Source of the DNA: Bacteroidia bacterium
GTDB taxonomy: Bacteria > Bacteroidota > Bacteroidia > Bacteroidales > CAJPTX01
Direction: 5' to 3'
DNA: 17,035 nucleotides
NCBI GenBank assembly: GCA_905373665.1
Contig: CAJPTV010000039.1
Location: 1-17,035 of the forward strand
Positions 1-8,390 of the stretch are shown here, one piece after another (positions within the stretch are counted from its first letter, which is position 1; the number at the start of each line of letters is the position of its first letter). The notes below the pieces were generated by a model that saw only the letters and a program-made list of their open reading frames with translations, made no database searches and was not told the origin of the DNA. The position numbers and the translations under genes are program-made.

Positions 1-63
1 ACACGCAGGACTTAAAATCCTGTGGCTGATGAAGCCGTACCGGTTCGATTCCGGTTCCGGGCA
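1..63 (+). tRNA. tRNA-Leu(UAA), 3' part (5' end outside window)
   Basis: The window opens inside a class II tRNA. The anticodon stem is CAGGA (6-10) paired with TCCTG (18-22), with loop CTTAAAA at 11-17. This puts anticodon TAA at 13-15, which reads UUA leucine codons. A long variable arm (GGCT 24-27 paired with AGCC 33-36) fits tRNA-Leu. The T arm is ACCGG/TTCGATT/CCGGT (39-55), the 3' acceptor strand is TCCGGGC (56-62) and the discriminator is A63. CCA is not encoded, so it must be added after transcription. The D arm and 5' acceptor strand lie upstream of the window. Confidence 0.95.
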
Positions 64-83
64 CTCTTCCGCATAACTTTTTT

Positions 84-111
84 AGCGCCTTAGTTATGAG
101 GCGCTTTTTTT
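84..111 (+). terminator. Intrinsic terminator after tRNA-Leu
   Basis: A perfect 7-bp stem, AGCGCCT (84-90) and AGGCGCT (99-105), with an 8-base loop is followed by a T run through 111. It lies about 20 bases after the tRNA end and separates the tRNA unit from the next gene. On the minus strand it is followed by A rather than T, so it should work only in the plus direction. Confidence 0.88.
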
Positions 112-211
112 ATGTTAGGAAGACTGGCACTAGACGTTTATAACCAACTGTTTTTAGCACGGTGTGAAGAGCAATAGGGGCGTTACTATTCTCGCAAAAA
201 TCCCCGCTGTC

Positions 212-245
212 TTGCTTACAGCCTCCGCACATTTTCGTAACTTTG
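212..245 (+). promoter_or_regulatory. Bacteroidota-type promoter for the GlmU-like gene
   Basis: TAACTTTG at 238-245 matches the Bacteroidota -7 consensus TAnnTTTG exactly. A TTG at 212-214, 23 bases upstream, could be the -33 element; that spacing is at the long end of the usual range. The predicted transcript would start near 250, about 20 bases before the ATG at 273. The rest of 112-237 shows no gene or strong structure. Confidence 0.7.
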
Positions 246-272
246 CTAGAGTTTTGATCTTCAAATCTGACG

Positions 273-1448
273 ATGTATTACCTCCATCCTGGGTTTCAAG
301 CGGGTTACCATCCAGATAATCTCTTACCGCTTACTTATTTCAAACATATTGGGGAACTGCGCTTCGGCATTCTAACCCAGTTAGAGTCTTGGCAATTAGC
401 GCTCGGCGAGAAAGTCGAACTCTTCTACGAGGGGGATGCCCTCCCCCCCGATGCTACATTCATCTATGCGGGGCTTTTGACAGACCCTCAGATTGTCGAG
501 CGGGTTAAGAAGCTTCCTCACGCCACAAAACTCGAGGGAATGATAGGAGGGGAGAGTGCCGTTCTGGCATACCACACTCCTACCGTGGAGACACCCGAAA
601 ATGTCAATTTGGCGCAAGCGGCTAAGACCGTACTTGAGCCCGATGAGATTATTTACTGTGTTACGCGTCCCTGGCATATTTTTCAATATGCAGCGCAGGC
701 TATCTGGTGGGATTTTGAGCGCATTACCGCAGGACGGAAAAGTGCTCCCCTAGATGCATCGGTGCGTACATTCGGCAAATACCCCATCTTTGTAGAAGAA
801 GGAGCGCAGCTCTGGGATTGTACGCTCAATGCTTCGGAGGGAGTGATTTATATTGGGGCGCAAGCCGAGGTGATGGAGGGGGTGCATATCCGTGGTTCGT
901 TCGCACTCGGAGAGCATTCTGTTGTAAAAATGGGGGCTAAGATTTACGGAGCAACGACCATAGGGCCGCATTGCAAGGTGGGGGGCGAACTCGCTAATGT
1001 CAACATACAAAGCTACTCTAACAAGGCGCATGACGGCTTTATTGGCAACTCGGTGATTGGCTCGTGGTGTAACCTAGGCGCAGATACGAACTCCTCTAAC
1101 CTGAAGAATACGTATGAGGAGGTGCGTGTGTGGTCCGTGGCAGAGAATACGTTCGTACCCACTGGTACACAGTTCTGTGGCCTGTTAATGGGCGATCATT
1201 CGAAGACGGCGATTAACACGATGCTCAACACAGGCACGGTTATTGGCGCTTTTTGTAATATCTTTGGCGGGGGATTTCCACGCACGTGGATTCCTCCGTT
1301 TTCATGGGGGGGGAGCGCTGGCTTCAGACCCCATGATATAAAAACCGCTCTAGAAACGGCTAGGCGCGTGATGGCTAGGCGTAGTATCTCCCTTTCGCAG
1401 GAAATGGAAGAGGCGGCACGCAAATTGCACACGCAAACCGTAAAATAA
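273..1448 (+). CDS. GlmU-like sugar nucleotidyltransferase family protein (left-handed beta-helix)
   Basis: A 391-residue protein of the Bacteroidota family usually annotated as putative sugar nucleotidyltransferase, GlmU family. The N-terminal half holds the family motif DNLLPLT (about residues 15-21) followed by a GILT segment. It lacks the GxGTRM nucleotide-binding loop of true GlmU uridyltransferases. From about residue 177 to 300 the sequence has hexapeptide periodicity (I/V-G-x-x-x-x turns), predicting a left-handed beta-helix as in acyltransferases. The Gly/Pro/Trp-rich C-terminal stretch GGGFPRTWIPPFSWGG is conserved in this family as I know it. The substrate is not established; a sugar-nucleotide or acetyl transfer role is inference. 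The start is supported by a promoter motif 28 bases upstream and by the N-terminal match. Lon follows after a 59-base gap. Confidence 0.85.
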   Translation: MYYLHPGFQAGYHPDNLLPLTYFKHIGELRFGILTQLESWQLALGEKVELFYEGDALPPDATFIYAGLLTDPQIVERVKKLPHATKLEGMIGGESAVLAYHTPTVETPENVNLAQAAKTVLEPDEIIYCVTRPWHIFQYAAQAIWWDFERITAGRKSAPLDASVRTFGKYPIFVEEGAQLWDCTLNASEGVIYIGAQAEVMEGVHIRGSFALGEHSVVKMGAKIYGATTIGPHCKVGGELANVNIQSYSNKAHDGFIGNSVIGSWCNLGADTNSSNLKNTYEEVRVWSVAENTFVPTGTQFCGLLMGDHSKTAINTMLNTGTVIGAFCNIFGGGFPRTWIPPFSWGGSAGFRPHDIKTALETARRVMARRSISLSQEMEEAARKLHTQTVK

Positions 1449-1462
1449 ACGTTCTTTCAGGT

Positions 1463-1480
1463 GGGGCTTTTTCTAGCCCC
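1463..1480 (+). other. Small stem-loop between GlmU-like gene and lon
   Basis: GGGGCT (1463-1468) pairs with AGCCCC (1475-1480) around a 6-base T-rich loop. No T tract follows, so it is not a standard terminator. It ends 27 bases before the lon ATG and may be a 5' leader hairpin or a weak attenuator. I saw no TAnnTTTG promoter in this gap, so lon may depend on read-through from the upstream gene. Confidence 0.4.
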
Positions 1481-1494
1481 CTTACAAAGAGCTA

Positions 1495-1500
1495 AAGGAG
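1495..1500 (+). promoter_or_regulatory. Canonical Shine-Dalgarno of lon
   Basis: AAGGAG lies 7 bases before the lon ATG at 1508. This is a textbook spacing and fixes the lon start. Most other genes in the window have A-rich leaders without a Shine-Dalgarno, so this site is unusual here. Confidence 0.75.
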
Positions 1501-1507
1501 ACAAGAA

Positions 1508-3958
1508 ATGTCTAAAGAAAAGACGAGACCCGAAGAAGAAAAGAGCTTACCGGAAATCCAAGAGGACGAAGCGATTCAGCCTCCTATTGGGCAGTACGAA
1601 CTCTCTGATTTCGTCGCTGCCATGCGAGAGACTCGTCCAGAGGTGCTCCCTTTGATAGAGTTACGGAACAATGTCCTCTTCCCACGCACATTAACGCCCA
1701 TCACGGTCGGGCGTGCACGTACGAAAAAATTAGTGGATGATTTGTCCGAGGGGCAGAACTACGTGATCGTGGTCGCACAGCGAGACCCGAGCGATAGTCA
1801 CCCCTATCCGAAAGACCTCTACGAGATTGGTACGTTGGCACGTGTGGTGCGTCCACTGACGCTTCAAAATTCTTTCACCCTGTTCGTTGAGGGATTGTGT
1901 CGGGTAAAGATCACCGAGTTCTTGCAGGTAGATCCCTACTATCGGGTGCGATATGATGAGATTCCTGAAGAGGACTTAAATAACTATACCCCAGAGTTGC
2001 TCGCCGTGCAAGATTTGCTTAAAGATGCGGCTTTTGAATATTCCGAGCAGTTGCGCGGACGTCGTAATGATGTCGAAGGCTTCTTTGATCGATTGAAACA
2101 CTATGGTCCAGAAGCGACCATCAATTTCATCTCGATGTATGTCCCCCTGGAGGTGGAACACAAGATCGAACTCTTGGAGACACCCTCCCTCTTAAAGCGT
2201 GTTTATAAGCTCTTGGAATTTATTCAGTTGGCGCTACAGACTCAAAAAATCAAGCAGGAGATACAAGAGCGTACAAGGGAGTCTCTCGATGATCAACAAC
2301 GAGAGTTTATCTTACAGCAGCAACTGAAAACTATACAAGAGGAGCTCGGGGGCGAATCGAATAGTGCGGAGGATGTCGAGCGGCTACGTAACGCGGGAAA
2401 GAAGAAAAAATGGGGTAAGGAGGTCGAAGAAGTCTTTCAGCGTGAACTGACGAAGCTTTCACGTTTGAATGTGATGTCCCCTGACTATTCGCTTCAACTT
2501 ACTTACTTGCAATTCTTTGTCGCGCTTCCATGGGGGGAGCTCACCAAAGATAATTATGACCTTGTCCGGGCACAAAAGATCTTGGATAAAGATCACTTTG
2601 GGTTGGAACAGGTGAAGGAACGCATCTTGGAGTACCTTGCGGTACTAAAGTTGAAAAAAGACCTCAAGTCGCCAATTATTTGTCTTTATGGGCCTCCTGG
2701 GGTGGGAAAAACCTCGTTGGGACAATCGGTCGCACAAGCACTCGGACGAAAGTATGGGCGTATCTCTCTCGGGGGTATGCATGACGAGAGTGAGATACGA
2801 GGGCATCGTCGTACGTATGTCGGGGCGCTCCCAGGGCGTGTCTTGAGTACGCTACGGAAGGTGGGCTCGTCAAACCCTGTTATCATCCTCGATGAGGTCG
2901 ATAAGTTGCGAGCTAGCAATGTCGGTGATCCTGCTGCGGCGCTCCTCGAGGTTCTTGACCCAGAACAGAATTCTACGTTCCACGATAACTATCTAGACGT
3001 AGATTATGACCTCTCGCACGTGCTCTTCATAACTACGGCAAACGACATATCTACCATTCCTGCCCCTTTGCGCGACCGTATGGAGATGATCGAAGTGTCG
3101 GGTTACCTTGTGGAAGAAAAGGTGGCTATCGCTCAAAAGCACTTAATCCCCAAGCTCTTAAAAGATCATGGGGTTAAGGCTACACAGTTCAAACTTTCTG
3201 AGGAGCTGACGCAAGTTGTCGTGGATGATTATACGCGAGAGAGTGGGGTGCGAAAGCTTTCGCAGCAGATTGCTAAGCTCGTACGTCAGCAGGCGAAGTT
3301 TATCGCTATGAAAGAGGACTTCAATGCTTCGCTCTCGCTAGACGATGTGCGTGAACGCCTAGGTAAACCTCGCTACTACCGTGAAGATGCAGAACACCTT
3401 AACGAAGTCGGGGTGGCTGTCGGCATGGCTTGGACGCAGGTCGGCGGAGAGGTTCTCTATGTCGAATCGAGTCTGACGCCAGGGAATGGAAAATTGACGA
3501 TGACGGGCTCACTTGGAGATGTGATGAAGGAATCGGCGACAATCGCTTTTCAAGTGGTCAAGGGGCTCGGGGAGGAACTCGGCATTCCTGCAGAGGCTTT
3601 TGATAAGAAGGATGTACATATCCACGTCCCCGAAGGGGCTATTCCTAAAGATGGTCCTTCGGCAGGTGTCACGATGGTAACATCGTTAGTCTCCTCTTAC
3701 TTGAAAAAAGCCCCCGTAGGCGGGATTGCCATGACGGGCGAAGTTACCCTCCGAGGTAAAGTATTACCCGTGGGGGGGATTAAGGAGAAGATCCTTGCTG
3801 CGAAGCGAGCAGGGCTGAGTCATATCCTCCTGTCAAAGGAAAACCTCCGAGATATTGACGATATCAAGGAGGGGTATCGTGAGGGAATGAAATTTACCTA
3901 CGTGGAGAATATCCGTGAACTACTCTCTTCGGTATTTGAAGGGGTATGCCTAAAGTAG
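1508..3958 (+). CDS. lon: ATP-dependent protease Lon
   Basis: An 816-residue cytoplasmic AAA+ serine protease that degrades misfolded and selected regulatory proteins. The N-terminal substrate-binding domain (about residues 50-250, opening with LPLIELRNNVLFPRTLTPI) is followed by a coiled region, the AAA+ module and the protease domain. Walker A is GPPGVGKT at 395-402 and Walker B is IILDEVDK with D462/E463. The protease dyad is S718 in DGPSAG and K761 in GGIKEK. Their 43-residue spacing equals that of the E. coli dyad S679/K722. All key residues are present, so it should be active. It is slightly longer than the E. coli enzyme (784), mainly at the N-terminus. Its last 13 bases overlap the longest reading of the next gene, kdsD, suggesting cotranscription. 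Confidence 0.98.
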   Translation: MSKEKTRPEEEKSLPEIQEDEAIQPPIGQYELSDFVAAMRETRPEVLPLIELRNNVLFPRTLTPITVGRARTKKLVDDLSEGQNYVIVVAQRDPSDSHPYPKDLYEIGTLARVVRPLTLQNSFTLFVEGLCRVKITEFLQVDPYYRVRYDEIPEEDLNNYTPELLAVQDLLKDAAFEYSEQLRGRRNDVEGFFDRLKHYGPEATINFISMYVPLEVEHKIELLETPSLLKRVYKLLEFIQLALQTQKIKQEIQERTRESLDDQQREFILQQQLKTIQEELGGESNSAEDVERLRNAGKKKKWGKEVEEVFQRELTKLSRLNVMSPDYSLQLTYLQFFVALPWGELTKDNYDLVRAQKILDKDHFGLEQVKERILEYLAVLKLKKDLKSPIICLYGPPGVGKTSLGQSVAQALGRKYGRISLGGMHDESEIRGHRRTYVGALPGRVLSTLRKVGSSNPVIILDEVDKLRASNVGDPAAALLEVLDPEQNSTFHDNYLDVDYDLSHVLFITTANDISTIPAPLRDRMEMIEVSGYLVEEKVAIAQKHLIPKLLKDHGVKATQFKLSEELTQVVVDDYTRESGVRKLSQQIAKLVRQQAKFIAMKEDFNASLSLDDVRERLGKPRYYREDAEHLNEVGVAVGMAWTQVGGEVLYVESSLTPGNGKLTMTGSLGDVMKESATIAFQVVKGLGEELGIPAEAFDKKDVHIHVPEGAIPKDGPSAGVTMVTSLVSSYLKKAPVGGIAMTGEVTLRGKVLPVGGIKEKILAAKRAGLSHILLSKENLRDIDDIKEGYREGMKFTYVENIRELLSSVFEGVCLK

Positions 3959-4968
3959 CGTATATGTCTAAAGATAGTCTTGCAGGAGCTCCTCTCGAGA
4001 GAGAAGAGCTCCTTTTGTTGGCTCAGAACACGATTCGTACCGAGTGTGCGGCGGTTGCCGCATTGGAAGAGGGGCTAAACGACGATTTTGTACGTGCCCT
4101 AGAGCTCATCTTGCACATTAAGGGACGCGTGATTTGTACGGGGATTGGAAAGAGTGCCATCATAGCACAAAAGATTGTAGCCACATTCAATTCGACGGGA
4201 ACGCCTGCGGTCTTTATGCATGCGGCGGATGCCATTCATGGTGACCTTGGGATAATACAACCCGATGACGTCGTTCTTTGCCTCTCAAAGAGTGGGGAGA
4301 CTGCGGAAATCAAGGTGCTTGTCCCCCTGATTCAAATGAGTGGGACGCCGCTAATTGCCATGGTCTCCAACACTCAAAGCTATCTTGCGCAACATGCCAA
4401 CTATGTGTTACGTGCAACGGTAGATCATGAGGCTTGCCCTAATAACTTAGCGCCTACTTCTAGCACAACTGTGCAGCTTGTTTTAGGCGATGTCTTGGCG
4501 GTGTGTCTACTTAAGGCGCGGGGATTTACTCCGCAGGACTTTGCGAAATATCACCCAGGAGGAGCTCTGGGGAAAAGACTCTACCTACGTGTAGAAGATC
4601 TGTTGGATGGTTCTACACTGCCAAGGGTGGCGCAAGAAGATCCGTTACAGAAAGTGATTGTAGAGATATCGCACAATCTTTTAGGGGCTACGGCGGTAGT
4701 TGACTCAAATGGCGCTCTGTGCGGCATCATCACTGACGGTGACCTTCGGCGTATGTTACAACGCTCGCCTGCGCCCTCGCTCACAGACACGCGTGCGGTG
4801 GATATTATGACCGCTAATCCGAAAACTATTGATGCTGAGGCATTGGCTATTGATGCCTTTAGCCTTATGGAGCGGCATAAAATTACGCAGCTGATTGTGC
4901 TTCGCAATGGGCGCTACGTGGGGATGATTCACATTCATGATTTGCTTCGTGAGGGGATTGTAGGGTAG
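3946..4968 (+). CDS. kdsD: D-arabinose-5-phosphate isomerase (KpsF/GutQ family)
   Basis: Interconverts ribulose-5-phosphate and arabinose-5-phosphate, the first step of Kdo synthesis for the LPS inner core. It has an N-terminal SIS sugar-isomerase domain (about 40-190; CTGIGKSA and CLSKSGETAEI are phosphosugar-binding segments) and the family hallmark HPGGALGKRL (from residue 203). Two C-terminal CBS domains follow (about 213-340; TDGDLRRML in the first). This is the full KdsD architecture and usual length. The start is uncertain. ATG 3946 gives 340 residues and overlaps lon by 13 bases. ATG 3964, encoding MSKDS, gives 334 residues and starts 5 bases after the lon stop. Neither has a clear Shine-Dalgarno. 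The position after lon and before a lipid A-modifying enzyme fits an envelope role. Confidence 0.95.
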   Translation: MPKVAYMSKDSLAGAPLEREELLLLAQNTIRTECAAVAALEEGLNDDFVRALELILHIKGRVICTGIGKSAIIAQKIVATFNSTGTPAVFMHAADAIHGDLGIIQPDDVVLCLSKSGETAEIKVLVPLIQMSGTPLIAMVSNTQSYLAQHANYVLRATVDHEACPNNLAPTSSTTVQLVLGDVLAVCLLKARGFTPQDFAKYHPGGALGKRLYLRVEDLLDGSTLPRVAQEDPLQKVIVEISHNLLGATAVVDSNGALCGIITDGDLRRMLQRSPAPSLTDTRAVDIMTANPKTIDAEALAIDAFSLMERHKITQLIVLRNGRYVGMIHIHDLLREGIVG

Positions 4969-5009
4969 TTGGGCGACCTTATTACTAATCATCATAGAGT
5001 CTTAGCTAA

Positions 5010-6761
5010 ATGGAGCTTTTTTCTAAAAAGTTGACAAGGAAACAATTCTTTGCCGTTGTGGGGTTGTTTCTACTGCTGTTGTTGCCCAATATTGCGCTAA
5101 TTATTCAGTTTTATACCCCTGTTAGCGACTTTGCCATCTTCTTTATGGCGCTCGCCATATTGTTAATCCCCACACTGTTCTTACCGCTTCGTGTGGCGTT
5201 TTTGATTCATGGTATATTCCTTTTACTCCTTCCAATTGATATCTCGAGTTGGATGGGGATGCATCAGACCCTTACGGAGGGGTTTATGAACTCTATCTGG
5301 TACTCAAATCGTGCAGAGACTTTGGAGCAATTGCGGCAGTACCTTCTCCCCGTGATTCTTTTTGTTGTGCTTCTTCTCTTTTACTTTTATCTCCTTTTCC
5401 GAGTTATACCACGTAAACTTTGGTTGGCTCGCACTCTTCGATTGAAGGTACTGCTCCCTTTTGTGCTAGTTAGCTTTTTTCTATTCTCTACTTTGGGAAG
5501 TATGTTCTTGCGTCCCTTTTCTACATTTGCTACCGAGGGATGGACAATAAAGCGTTATCATGCTTCGGTGAAATGGACGTTCAATAATACCTTTCCATTT
5601 GATATTGTGCGCCGTTTGTTTGCGCTGCAACGCCATGTATCTAAACTGAATGCCCTGAAGCGAAATCGTCTTGTGGAACTTGCAGAAGACGATGTGCTAT
5701 ATACGGGCAATCAAGATAGCATTATTGGTGTTTTTGTAATAGGAGAGACCTCGCGTGCTTGCAATTGGCAGTTGGCGGGGTATGATCGTGAGACGAACCC
5801 ACGCTTGTCAAAGCGAAAACATCTCTACTTCTTTGATGATGCGTTTTCTGGGGCGAATTACACGCGTTATTCTGTTCCTATGCTGATATCCCGTGCTACG
5901 CCGAACGATATGTATAAATGGCAGAATACGCCCCTAATAACCGAAGTATTAGCGCGCGCAGGGTATGCTCAGGGGTGGGTATCGAGTCAAAGTATGGAGG
6001 AGGTTTGGTTGGGCTTGGCGCGTCAGCATTGTGGTTACACTTTTCAATCTTGGGATTTGGAGAGTTTGGATGAAAAGTTACTGCCGCCGAGCCGTAAGTT
6101 TTTCGATAGTGTAGCCTCAGACCGTCAAATGCTGTTTATGCATACCCTAGGGGGACACTTCGCTTATGTAGAGCGTTACTCGAAGGACTTCGCACACTTC
6201 ATGCCCGATCTTGCAGACAAGGAGTTTGGAGATAATGCCTTTTTCAACTTCCGTCTCGGAGGAAAGAACGTCCCCGGCTTTGTCAATTCCTTTGACAATA
6301 CGATTCTTTACACGGATATGGTCTTAGACTCTGTGATATCGATGGTTGAGTCTAAGCGTAAGCCTGCTTTTGTGATTTACATGGCAGATCATGGCGAGAA
6401 CCTCTTAGAACCTCCAGAGTATCGTGCTTATCACTCGTACGATAAGCCGTCGCATTATGAGGCGCATGTACCTTACCTTATTTGGCTCTCTGATGAGTAT
6501 CTAGCGCGCTATCCACAGGCTGATTCGTTGTTACGAGCTCATCTGCATTTACCCATACAGAGTACGGTGACCTTCCATACGCTATTAGATTTGACGCGGG
6601 TGAAGTATTCGCTTTATGACAGTACACAGAGTCTGTTGAGCCCAAGCTTCAAACCACTGGATACGCGCCCGATTGTAAACCCAGATGAAAAGGCTAATCC
6701 TGAGCCGTCTTATCCAGCGGATGGTGTCTGTCCGGTGTACAACCGAAAGGCACGTTCATAA
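5010..6761 (+). CDS. eptA: Lipid A-type phosphoethanolamine transferase (EptA/MCR family)
   Basis: A 583-residue inner-membrane enzyme of the alkaline phosphatase/sulfatase fold that moves phosphoethanolamine from phosphatidylethanolamine to lipid A or a similar acceptor. About five N-terminal membrane segments (near 13-34, 40-58, 60-77, 113-132, 147-166) precede a periplasmic catalytic domain from about residue 235. Expected metal and catalytic residues are visible: E246 in IGETSR, candidate nucleophile T285 in NYTRYSVP, H378 and H383 in HTLGGH, D460/H461 in ADHGEN, and H482/H486. This matches the MCR/EptA active-site order. The acceptor (lipid A phosphate, core or another glycan) cannot be told from sequence. 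It follows kdsD by 41 bases with no clear promoter between, so cotranscription is likely. Base composition looks more AT-rich than the proS region. Confidence 0.88.
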   Translation: MELFSKKLTRKQFFAVVGLFLLLLLPNIALIIQFYTPVSDFAIFFMALAILLIPTLFLPLRVAFLIHGIFLLLLPIDISSWMGMHQTLTEGFMNSIWYSNRAETLEQLRQYLLPVILFVVLLLFYFYLLFRVIPRKLWLARTLRLKVLLPFVLVSFFLFSTLGSMFLRPFSTFATEGWTIKRYHASVKWTFNNTFPFDIVRRLFALQRHVSKLNALKRNRLVELAEDDVLYTGNQDSIIGVFVIGETSRACNWQLAGYDRETNPRLSKRKHLYFFDDAFSGANYTRYSVPMLISRATPNDMYKWQNTPLITEVLARAGYAQGWVSSQSMEEVWLGLARQHCGYTFQSWDLESLDEKLLPPSRKFFDSVASDRQMLFMHTLGGHFAYVERYSKDFAHFMPDLADKEFGDNAFFNFRLGGKNVPGFVNSFDNTILYTDMVLDSVISMVESKRKPAFVIYMADHGENLLEPPEYRAYHSYDKPSHYEAHVPYLIWLSDEYLARYPQADSLLRAHLHLPIQSTVTFHTLLDLTRVKYSLYDSTQSLLSPSFKPLDTRPIVNPDEKANPEPSYPADGVCPVYNRKARS

Positions 6762-6779
6762 GCGCCAAGCGAAGGATAC

Positions 6780-6814
6780 AAAAAAGGCGTAGCGGTCATC
6801 GCTACGCCTTTTTT
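6780..6814. terminator. Bidirectional terminator between convergent genes
   Basis: A perfect inverted repeat: six A (6780-6785), GGCGTAGCG (6786-6794), 5-base loop GTCAT, CGCTACGCC (6800-6808) and six T (6809-6814). Because the arms include the A and T runs, it forms a terminator on both strands. It serves eptA (stop at 6761, plus) and the FadL-like gene (stop at 6834, minus). Confidence 0.96.
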
Positions 6815-6833
6815 ATGTCCTGTCTTTTCTCTG

Positions 6834-8387
6834 TTACCAACGGAAGCCTATTGTTGCCATCAAAAGACCCTCAAAGTCACGACGTTTGGCGAAGGCCTCT
6901 ATGTTTTGGTACTTGTAGAGATAAGCTTCGCCGTACTGCCAGAGGTGACGGTAGGCAATATCGAAATAGAAGCCATCGACCGCCATACCGAACCCCGCCG
7001 AAGCATAGTAACGCGCTCCATAAGTCTGTAATAACTTCGTAGAATAAGCAGAGGATAGATAACCACCCCCTAGACGATAAACGAAGGGTAAAGCCAGTAT
7101 TTCGAGCCCTGCACGTACTTCGTGCGTGCCTTTTATTTCGTTTTGAAGTAGCTCATTGTGTTCCGTGTAGCGTGCGCGGTTAGAAAAAGCCATGAGCGGA
7201 TTGTGCGAATAGATGTAATCTGCAGATATCAGCCCGTGTGAGCCAAATAGCACAGCCATCGACCCCATCGCACGCATCGGTCCGTAGAAGGAATATTTAG
7301 TCTCTCCCTCTGGGCTCTCGGTACGATAATAGTTGGGGGCGGTCTTATAGTAAGCCTCCGCTTCTACCTCGTATTCTGATTCTACGGACATGGCTGTAGG
7401 GGAGTGGAAGGCTAAGCCAAAGCGGAGGTAATCAGAAGCACGGAGGACTGCCCCTAGTTTGAGGTTAACTCCTAGCCCTTCTTCCTTAGCCTCCTCTTTG
7501 AGTTTGAATCTGTCGAGTTGGGAAGTCGCGGAGAAGAGGATATTCTTCTCAAAGTGTTCTTTCTCCCATTTACGGTCGAATTCTTGCACCCCAAGCGTAA
7601 GTCCTAAGAAGAGGCGATTGGAGACATTGATAGCTCCCGAGATGTCGATTTCCCCCAAGTGCCCCACCTGGTAGTAGCTCTGTCGTTGTTCTACCACATC
7701 ACCGGGTTCGAGGGTGGTAATGAACTTCTTAAACTCTTTATTCGTGCGCCACGGATTACCATCTACGTCGATAGGTTCGAAGAGGAACGTCTTTCGTGCG
7801 GCGACCATATACCAGTTATAAGCCCTATAGGCGGAGTTGTCTTTTTCGCTCCCAAAGCTAGAGGGGTTGAGTCCCAGATCGTTTGCCTCGGCTACGAGCG
7901 CATCAAGGAAGGAGTGATCCGCATTCTCGCCCTTGGCTGTAAAGCCGCCGTGGTAGTTTGCAAGCTGGTTATAGGCTACGCCGAAGTTAAAGTCCACGAC
8001 ACCCTCTTGTGACTCACGATTGATGGGGAAGTTGATTACCAAGGCAAGCCCGCCGAGTTTGGCATCTACCGTAGGGGTGGTATACGTATTACCGCGATAG
8101 GTGTCTGAGCCTAAGTGCAGCCCAAGATTGAGCGTAGCACCCAAGTCGCCGGAGCGGTAGAGCCCCAGCCCCCCAGGATTGGTGGAAAGGGTTGAAAAAT
8201 CTCCTCCTACCGCACCCATCGCACCGCCCATCCCTACCGAACGTGACGTCGAGGTGGGGAGGTGCTGGGAGTAAAGTATTAGGTTGTTAATGTCTTGTGC
8301 GCTGAGATTTGTCGTCGCCCCACTGGCAAGTGAAAGGGCGGTTAGGGCGGCAAGGAAACTCTTTTTGGTTAGCATTGTCTCTCTCAT
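6834..8387 (-). CDS. FadL/OmpP1-type outer-membrane transport protein
   Basis: A 517-residue predicted outer-membrane beta-barrel of the OMPP1/FadL/TodX superfamily, a group often labelled hemin receptor in Bacteroidales without direct proof. It has a signal peptide (hydrophobic SFLAALTALSLASG, likely cleaved after NLSA before Q). The mature N-terminus carries the family signature region SVGMGGAMGAVGGDFSTLST followed by NPGGLG. Alternating hydrophobic strands fill the rest, and it ends in the aromatic TIGFRW, a plausible BAM beta-signal. FadL relatives pass hydrophobic compounds; the ligand here is unknown. The first ATG lies 3 bases after the stop of the upstream gene. A second ATG at 8375 (MLTKKSF) gives a more typical signal peptide and may be the true start. 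The tight spacing implies translational coupling. Confidence 0.85.
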   Translation of the reverse strand: MRETMLTKKSFLAALTALSLASGATTNLSAQDINNLILYSQHLPTSTSRSVGMGGAMGAVGGDFSTLSTNPGGLGLYRSGDLGATLNLGLHLGSDTYRGNTYTTPTVDAKLGGLALVINFPINRESQEGVVDFNFGVAYNQLANYHGGFTAKGENADHSFLDALVAEANDLGLNPSSFGSEKDNSAYRAYNWYMVAARKTFLFEPIDVDGNPWRTNKEFKKFITTLEPGDVVEQRQSYYQVGHLGEIDISGAINVSNRLFLGLTLGVQEFDRKWEKEHFEKNILFSATSQLDRFKLKEEAKEEGLGVNLKLGAVLRASDYLRFGLAFHSPTAMSVESEYEVEAEAYYKTAPNYYRTESPEGETKYSFYGPMRAMGSMAVLFGSHGLISADYIYSHNPLMAFSNRARYTEHNELLQNEIKGTHEVRAGLEILALPFVYRLGGGYLSSAYSTKLLQTYGARYYASAGFGMAVDGFYFDIAYRHLWQYGEAYLYKYQNIEAFAKRRDFEGLLMATIGFRW

Positions 8388-8390
8388 TTA

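Noticed and set aside
113..237. Possible small RNA or small gene between the tRNA terminator and the first gene
   Set aside because: I found no convincing reading frame, stable hairpin with T tract or internal promoter motif apart from that of the next gene.
1463..1480. Hairpin as a terminator for the GlmU-like gene
   Set aside because: The stem is only 6 bp and is followed by CTTACAAAG rather than a T run.
1461..1655. Small open frame overlapping the lon start
   Set aside because: It is a +1 shadow of the Lys/Glu-rich Lon N-terminus, while the lon frame has a Shine-Dalgarno and full family match.
5742..5753. Thr of GETSR in EptA as the nucleophile
   Set aside because: In EptA/MCR enzymes the Glu of this motif binds metal and the nucleophilic Thr lies later, before SVP. 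T285 fits that position better.
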